NCBI GenBank assembly: GCA_047495785.1
Contig: JBLDXI010000036.1
Span: forward strand, 868,001 to 932,000
DNA length: 64,000 nucleotides
Origin: Lepidodermella squamata
Taxonomy: Eukaryota; Gastrotricha
Reading direction: 5' to 3'
Part shown: positions 58,350-64,000 of the stretch, piece by piece
Position numbering within the stretch: position 1 is the first letter of the stretch
Layout of the letters: each line of letters begins with the position of its first letter
Notes under the pieces: model-generated
Told to the model about the DNA's origin: nothing
What the model saw: the letters and a program-made list of their open reading frames with translations, nothing else
The model's database searches: none
Position numbers and translations under genes: made by a program

Positions 58350-59652
58350 TCAGGTCAAAAAGCTGTAAACTGCCACTGTGGCGTCAATAAATCGGATCAG
58401 TTTGAAGCCTTTCCATCCATTAATCTCGCAGAAACGCTTGCTGCTAATGTGAGATTCGCTTAGGGTGAGCATGATAATCGAGTAGATTGTAAGCAGGGCA
58501 CATATCACGGTAAAACTGACTGGGATGTTGATGAGATAAACCTCATCAGCGGTTCGAGGTTCAGTGAAAAAACCAGTCCCTAGAAGAACTGCAGCTGCTA
58601 AATTGACGGTAACGCAGAAATTCGGCCGATCAGGGTGGCGAGGGTCCATGATCAAAGCTGCGATCTGAAGGACAAATAGAGTCAATGATGGCACGAACAC
58701 ATTCCCAACATAGTACTGGTATTTTCTTTTCAGAACCAGGTTTATCGTGACATGCAGAAAGGAGTTTGGTTTCGAAAGCGAGTCGTTGTAGTTTATGTAC
58801 GCCCATATTTCGTTGTTGCGCAGTGGAGAGTAGACTTGAGAAAATAGAATACTATCGATTTCAATGTCTAATTCATTCGCTCGGTTTTCAGTTTCGATTT
58901 CAAATGTACAGGTCGATGTATCAAATGGGAATTTCGTATACTTGAAAAAGTGACAGCTACTTTTGAACGGCCTGATTGTGTAGATGAGAAATCTTGGCTC
59001 CGAACCAACAAATGGTCGGGCTTTCATCAGTTTTTCACTGCGAAAAAATAAATGATTGATGAACAAATTTCTAAAAATTTAGCTTTACTCTCTGAAAGGC
59101 CGCGACTCATCGATAGCGTTACAATATTGAATATAGGGCCACCATATTTTATCGGCTGGGATTTCGAACTGAACTCTTTTCTGGTAATATTCGCTGACGT
59201 TTTCATAACCTGGCAATAGCTCGCTTCTGATGTCGCGACCGCATGGAATGTCCCAAAAAATGCGGAGAGCCATTGCCACAGTCACGCTGCGAGAGGATAA
59301 TTATATTAAATTGTTTTCTGTGCTCCCAGAATAAAAAAAATCCCATGAAATTGAACAGGACCAGTAAAAATTGAATTTTCCTCGAGATGAAAATACTGTT
59401 ATGAATAATAACCTCACCTCATGCCGAGATCGCCGACGTCCTTTGATTGCGTTGAAGCGTTGATTGGATGCCCTTGATCGGCTGCGAAAAATTCCCCGTC
59501 AACTGGTGATATGCAGCGGGTGAATTTCTCGCTAACCTAATCGGACAAAGCTCGAAGAAGCGCTTGCTCATCTCATTCGGGTCGTAGTCCTTGCAATCGA
59601 CGAACTGCACTACAATCAGTGTTACAGCCGCAACAATGTTGATGCTAAACAT
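58350..59652 (-). pseudogene. Cys-loop ligand-gated channel subunit, apparently damaged
   Basis: Exon pieces near 59430-59652 (signal peptide MFSINIVAAVTLIVVQ, then FFELCPI), 59085-59276 (ALRIFWD ... IWWPYIQY) and 58350-59037 (Cys-loop and membrane part) are recognisable. The last join is clean (phase 2). The loop is Cys-HFFKYTK-FPFD-TST-Cys, enclosing 14 residues. M1 (VGNVFVPSLTLFVL), M2 (HPDRPNFCVTVNLAAAVLL) and M3 (SFTVICALLTIYSIIM) are normal, but the protein stops in the middle of M4 (IDATVAVYSFLT). In addition the first exon frame does not connect: the homologous KDVGDLGM stretch that should precede the second exon lies in another frame, implying a one-base indel near the GGGG/TTTTT runs at about 59500. 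A sequencing error or an unseen small intron could explain the first defect. Related to the channel at 6.4-8.7 kb. Confidence 0.6.
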
Positions 59653-59712
59653 TTCGTAACTGGAATTCAAAATCTGCTCAATCCAGCTTTCCTGTTGACT
59701 ACGGTAGATCAA

Positions 59713-61104
59713 TAGATATGAGCTACAGCTTAGTACTATACACTGGGGATTTTTTCAATTAAGGATTCTTTTCAGCAAACAATAGCATCTGCGGTAATTA
59801 AAAACCGTCGCTTCTACTGTTGAAATGAGAAAATTAGGTAAATACACCAAGCTTGTGGGTACATATATTGTTGGCTAATATTGTAGCTGATTTTTACGTG
59901 AGGGGGCTTACTTTGACTTCTAGGATGATTTAATCAGGGTAGGTACACAAGCCAGATTACGAGTCATCCGCGTCAGTACTCAGGATGCCGCATGAATTTT
60001 CAAAACATCGAGGATCAAGGCATTTGGAATTGTGTTCTTTCATCATAAAATTCAGAACGGGATACATGCTTTTGCTGTCAATTTTGTTCGCTGTTCGCAA
60101 GAGAGGTGGCTTTCTTGTCACGATCTCTGTTTCTGATGAATACCACACATACGATAAAAACCTTGAGAGAGAATTCACTCATTTCCCCCCGAATCTGCAT
60201 CAACTTCACTGCCAGCAGCCGAATGGCTTGTGAAACAAGGCCAGCCTATGCCATTTCAAGTTGATTTTCGCTTCTCCGATTTATGGTAATTGATGATCCG
60301 TCACAAAGGTTTTTCATCAAAATAATTAATCTCTTTACTACTTCTTCAATTCTAAAGTCTGTCAATAATGGCTCAAATAACCGTTTATTGGAAGGCCACA
60401 TGTCCAATCTTCATTTTTATTCACTCATCGCCCTATCCGCGTATGAATATGAACTTGTCATTCGCGTGATAACACTCCGAGCGAGCTAAAAATAGCTACA
60501 AAAAACCTAATACCTATTTTTAGAAAAGTAACATCACGCAAAACAACAATATTACTTTCATGACAATTTCGCGAAATTCAAAAAAAATTCTGATTAGCTC
60601 AACCCTTATATCGTTGGATAGAGCAAAAATCAAATAAGATCGTAGTATTTTTCTCGGATTGTTTCGCCGTAAAATAAACATTTCTACCGTCCTGAATGAC
60701 TCTTAAACTGGCGATTTTTTGTAAAAGTGACCAACTTCAAGAGAATTTTAAAAAAGTTAGAAAAAAAACCGTCTCATGAGACGGGACTCATTCGATAGAG
60801 GAGCGCTTCTAGCATTCCGAAAAATGTGCCTGACATTTGTGGGAAATCAAACATTTTCTCTGGGAATTTTAGAAAATAAATAAAAATCGGAAATAATTTC
60901 AATGGGCGGATAGGCCGATGAGTGAATAAAAATGAAGATCGCGTGCCGACTTTTTCACGTTTAGGCGTGAATTTATTTACTATAAGAGGATCGCTAGTTT
61001 CCGATCTGTATGGAGTTGTCTATGCGGCAGGGCTAATACACAATAGACTTTGGCCAACCTTTGAACTCGGATCGCAATTTCGCCGAAATTCTCACCCATC
61101 TACT
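59713..61104. other. Intergenic DNA
   Basis: No gene recognised; short open frames only. The words CTCATCG and AATGAAGAT occur in inverted orientation near 60405-60435 and 60910-60940, suggesting another small inverted-repeat element around 60400-60940. Confidence 0.3.
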
Positions 61105-62556
61105 GAAGTAACATGAAACCATCGAACTAATAATTTCTTTCCGCGAACCATTTTTACTTAAACCATCGGAACCTTCGAAATATAATTTTTATTCTATATT
61201 CATCGGAAATTCTTATTTAATATTTAAATATTATTCCGATGGTTTAAGACATCGTTAAATCACCAATTATGAAACGAGTCGCGTAATAATATTAAATTAT
61301 TTTATGTATTATAGTATAAATTGAAAATCAAGCACGGCCACGGCTAGCTCTATCAGGCTCGTATGCTAACTCGTATGCTAGCAGTTGGCTCTTCTTATGT
61401 AAGATAACAGCTCGACCGCGTCGACGGCTTAGGCTTCGAGAAATCGAAATGTTTAGGATAATCTTAGGTTAGATTCTCGATAGGAAATCAAATAATTTGG
61501 TGAATCAAGCTAGTCGTCAACCTAAATCGGTAAGAAGTTCCATTGATACTTTGGGGTTTCCCGGGGTCTATTCAAACTAATCCTGGGTCTTTTATAATGA
61601 AGTAGGAGTTTCCTAGAAGTCTGAAATTTGAAAATTCAAGATCCTCAAGAAAACGTTCATCTTATCTTATTTTTAGTGCATCATATTATATTATTGGAGT
61701 TCGAGAATGGCCATCTTTAAGTCGGTTTCGGCGATTTGCAGAGAAAAATAAGTAAATTCGCCAAAACCAAATTTTCACTTGTCAACGGTCATCTAATAAT
61801 TGACTGAAACCGTCGGAATACCTCGGTACATGGTACTTGGTATTAAGGCGAGCTAAAAACGGGGAGCAAGTCGTTGAATTTAAGCCACAATTTGACTTAT
61901 GAGCGTCGGAAATTACCTAAATCCTTATTTCCAAACCACTATGTAGCGGCCATCCATTTTCACGTGAAAGTGAAAACTTCGCAATACTTCGATGCCAAAT
62001 GGCAGTTCTATGGCCGTAGTAATATAACATATAACCAGACGAGGATGATTCTTGATAGGCCCCTCGCGAATGAAGGCCGCTCTCCTCATCATCAAACTCA
62101 ACTTCTTCAACAGGATCAAACCCAGATGATTGCGCGACCACAAAGAGCGGAGCTATAACTCAATTATTACGCTATTACGCGCAGTTAACTTGGAGGAATT
62201 ATCTCTATGTCATCCTCATCATGAAAATGTCATTCTCATAAGCTTCTGATTCTACTTATTCATCATCAGTAACTCACAATTTCTAGGAAAATCCAATATC
62301 GAAGAGTAAAACCAAAGCATGATTGAATGATGCTAAATCATGGCGAGCTGTTTCAAATAATCAGGTCTCGCGCATTCCGAATTCCGACAGGTTAAGCTCA
62401 TGTTCCGATAAATTAAGCTAATGTTTCGATGTAATAATGCAGTAAAATGACTTTCCGATGGTTTAATTTAGTTTTCACCCTTTCTATATATTTCCGACGT
62501 TTTAAGTAAAAATGGTTCGCGAAAAGAAATTATTAGTTCGATGGAATGATGTAGAC
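61105..62556. mobile_element. 1.45 kb inverted-repeat element, probably a non-autonomous DNA transposon
   Basis: About 61115-61170 (CCATCGAACTAATAATTTCTTT ... GGTTTAAG-type complement) and 62495-62548 (TTAAGTAAAAATGGTTCGCG ... TAGTTCGATGG) are inverted copies of about 50 bp at more than 90 percent by eye. The outside is flanked by CCCATCTACT on both sides (61095-61104 and 62557-62566), a possible 10 bp target duplication. Internal copies of CCGATGGTTTAA occur near both ends. Open frames in the centre (61874-62158) are short and unrecognised. Confidence 0.65.
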
Positions 62557-62984
62557 CCCATCTACTTAACCGAAGTTTAGCAATTTCAGAGAGACTTTCA
62601 GCGAAATGTTGACCTGTTTTTTACGTTCGACCGTTCGGCCGAAATTTCCTAAATTTCCGCCCGGGCTGACATTGAAATCTAAATTATAGAGGATAATTTA
62701 TATTTTATCTCTTATGAAGATTTTCGCGATCATTCTAGGGATCCCAAGTCAGCCAGCGGAAATTAGAACGTTATTGGAACGCATGTGTTTAATATGGCTG
62801 CTAAGTTCAGGACTTGCCGATCAACTCTCAAAATCACGGAGAATCTTCAAAATGTCCTCGCTTCTCACGTCATTGTGTTGAGTCATTTAACGACGAGGGA
62901 ATGACAAGGGAAGCGACAACAGCTTGTAACAGTAGCAAAAGTGTTTCTACTTTCCCTGGCAAGTCCAATATCCAAGGTCGCACC
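62557..62984. other. Intergenic DNA
   Basis: No gene seen between the transposon end and the LamG fragment. Confidence 0.3.
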
Positions 62985-63095
62985 TTGTCGAACGGCCTAA
63001 GAATAAAAGTATGATTGACGCTGGCCATAAGTATGAACCCCGTCATCGACACATCAGGGGCAAAGTACAAGAAAGTGATTCCAGAAAGTTCCAGA
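62985..63095 (-). pseudogene. Fragment of a LamG-family domain 2
   Basis: Minus-strand residues ITFLYFAPDVSMTGFILMA and VNHTFILRPFD line up with GTILEFAPDGSKPGLRITTD and INQTFTIRPYGD of intact copies. About 35 codons are recognisable, the flanks are not. A decayed partial duplication just downstream of copy F. Confidence 0.6.
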
Positions 63096-63328
63096 AAGAC
63101 TCTTGTCTTATTCATATAGTTTCTCATATGAAGCTCTAGAAAAAGAAAATTCAGTTCAGCCTCGGGTCGGCCTGTAGCGTTTTTGATTTATTCTTTATTC
63201 TAAACACCAGCGTTATATATCAGCCTCGTTATTACACTACTTGAACACTTCATATTTCCAATTCCCACAGATAAACACATTAATAATTTAGAATTGTCTT
63301 CACTGGAAATTGATGATGATAGCCGATC

Positions 63329-64000
63329 TCACAGCAATTCAGGAATCGCAAAAGCAGCACAATAGATTTCTAGAACTCGCTGGTTTTCGAAGGAAACATA
63401 AGCAGTTGAGAAAACATTGAGGCAAGCGATGCTTCCCATCAACGGCTCGACCGGAGTAGCCCAGGATCTATGAACAAAAAACGCATTCTCGTCAATAAAC
63501 ACTTCTGATTATTAGTAAATGGTACAAACCCTGCCAAGTTGAATGAAGCGGATGTGGTGAACGGAGAGGCAGGCGGAAAATCCGCGGGTCCAGTTCTTAA
63601 ATTACAAGTAATGTACACTGTTCCTGCATCGGCGTCGTAACCTATCTTAAGATGGTGCCATGCGTTTTCAGCGGTTCCGTCACATTTAACTGATATATCA
63701 GCCGACCCATCGCCATACGGCCTCAGCGTAAACGTTTGACCGACGTCGGCTGTAAGTCTGAAACCAGGCATCGATCCATCAGGAGCAAATTCGAGGATTG
63801 TGCCTTTCTGCGAAGCCGAAGCAGCGAACAAAAACATCGTGGAATTAGCGTTCAGCTTGAACTTCTCAGCAGTCGCAGTTATGGGATTGGTTGAGTTGTA
63901 GTAAAAGGCCGTGTTAGGCCTGCCGAACGGCCCAGACACTTGTTTAAGAGCGGTATTTGTGAAATCAGCTCTAGGATCGATGCGGTCGTTCAGATCAGAA
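63329..64000 (-). CDS. Cysteine-rich/double-LamG family member running off the right edge (copy F)
   Basis: The terminal exon (63329-63467; SWATPVEPLMGSIACLNVFS ... CAAFAIPELL) and the 3' part of the LamG 2 exon (from about 63533 to the window end) are present and open. LamG 2 reads SDLNDRIDPRADFT at the edge, then SGPFGRPNTAFYYNSTNPI, GTILEFAPDGS, FTLRPYGDGSADIS and HHLKIGYDADAG, closer to copies A and E than to the plus-strand copy at 3.5 kb. The phase-2 splice into the last exon is the same as in the other copies. Whether the cysteine-rich part exists lies outside the window. Confidence 0.82.

Noticed and set aside
1-64000. tRNA and rRNA genes
   Set aside because: No convincing A-box/B-box pairs, cloverleaf arms or rRNA core sequences were noticed on either strand by eye; a covariance-model scan would be needed to exclude a tRNA.

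Overview
This is animal nuclear DNA. Genes are split by GT-AG introns (roughly 26-60 nt at the shortest, 1-1.3 kb at the longest), the intergenic DNA is AT-rich, and there are non-LTR retrotransposon remnants and many short inverted-repeat (MITE-like) elements. The protein families (Cys-loop ligand-gated channels, GABA-B-like class C receptors, core-1 galactosyltransferase, HNK-1-type sulfotransferase, LamG and galaxin-like modules) point to an invertebrate metazoan with a fairly compact genome. I cannot name the lineage from sequence alone. All exon joins below were made by hand from reading-frame phase, splice consensus and comparison of paralogues within the window.

Layout. 0-3.1 kb: a partial gene on the minus strand, divergent from a four-exon DDE-type transposase gene. 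3.5-5.5 kb: a broken plus-strand member of the LamG family. 6.4-8.7 kb: a Cys-loop channel (minus). 9.3-14.7 kb: three Golgi glycan enzymes (core-1 beta-1,3-galactosyltransferase-like, carbohydrate sulfotransferase, DXD-type glycosyltransferase), the first two head to head. 16.7-20.3 kb: one gene joining two LamG-like domains to a complete Cys-loop channel. 21.0-27.0 kb: a NEK-like kinase with about 24 ankyrin repeats, interrupted in an exon by a hAT-type element. 27-32 kb: transposon-rich, no intact gene. 32.2-34.5 kb and 36.3-39.0 kb: two GABA-B-like receptors facing each other, one intronless and one with several exons. 39.4-43 kb: a LINE with an endonuclease domain and an NPGP (2A-like) motif, a galaxin-like exon and several dispersed repeats. 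43.1-64 kb: a minus-strand cluster of paralogous secreted proteins (signal peptide, cysteine-rich modules, two LamG-like domains) with two complete copies, one 5'-truncated copy, one copy running off the right edge and small fragments; it is interspersed with a small secreted cysteine-rich protein and a damaged Cys-loop channel.

How the genes relate. The region is rich in cell-surface and secretory functions: receptors, secreted LamG/cysteine-rich proteins and Golgi enzymes that could modify such proteins. The most unusual objects are the LamG/Cys-loop channel fusion, the 14-residue (rather than 13-residue) Cys-loops in the two other channels, and the hAT element sitting in a kinase-ankyrin exon in a way that is compatible either with gene disruption or with the element being spliced out as a new intron.
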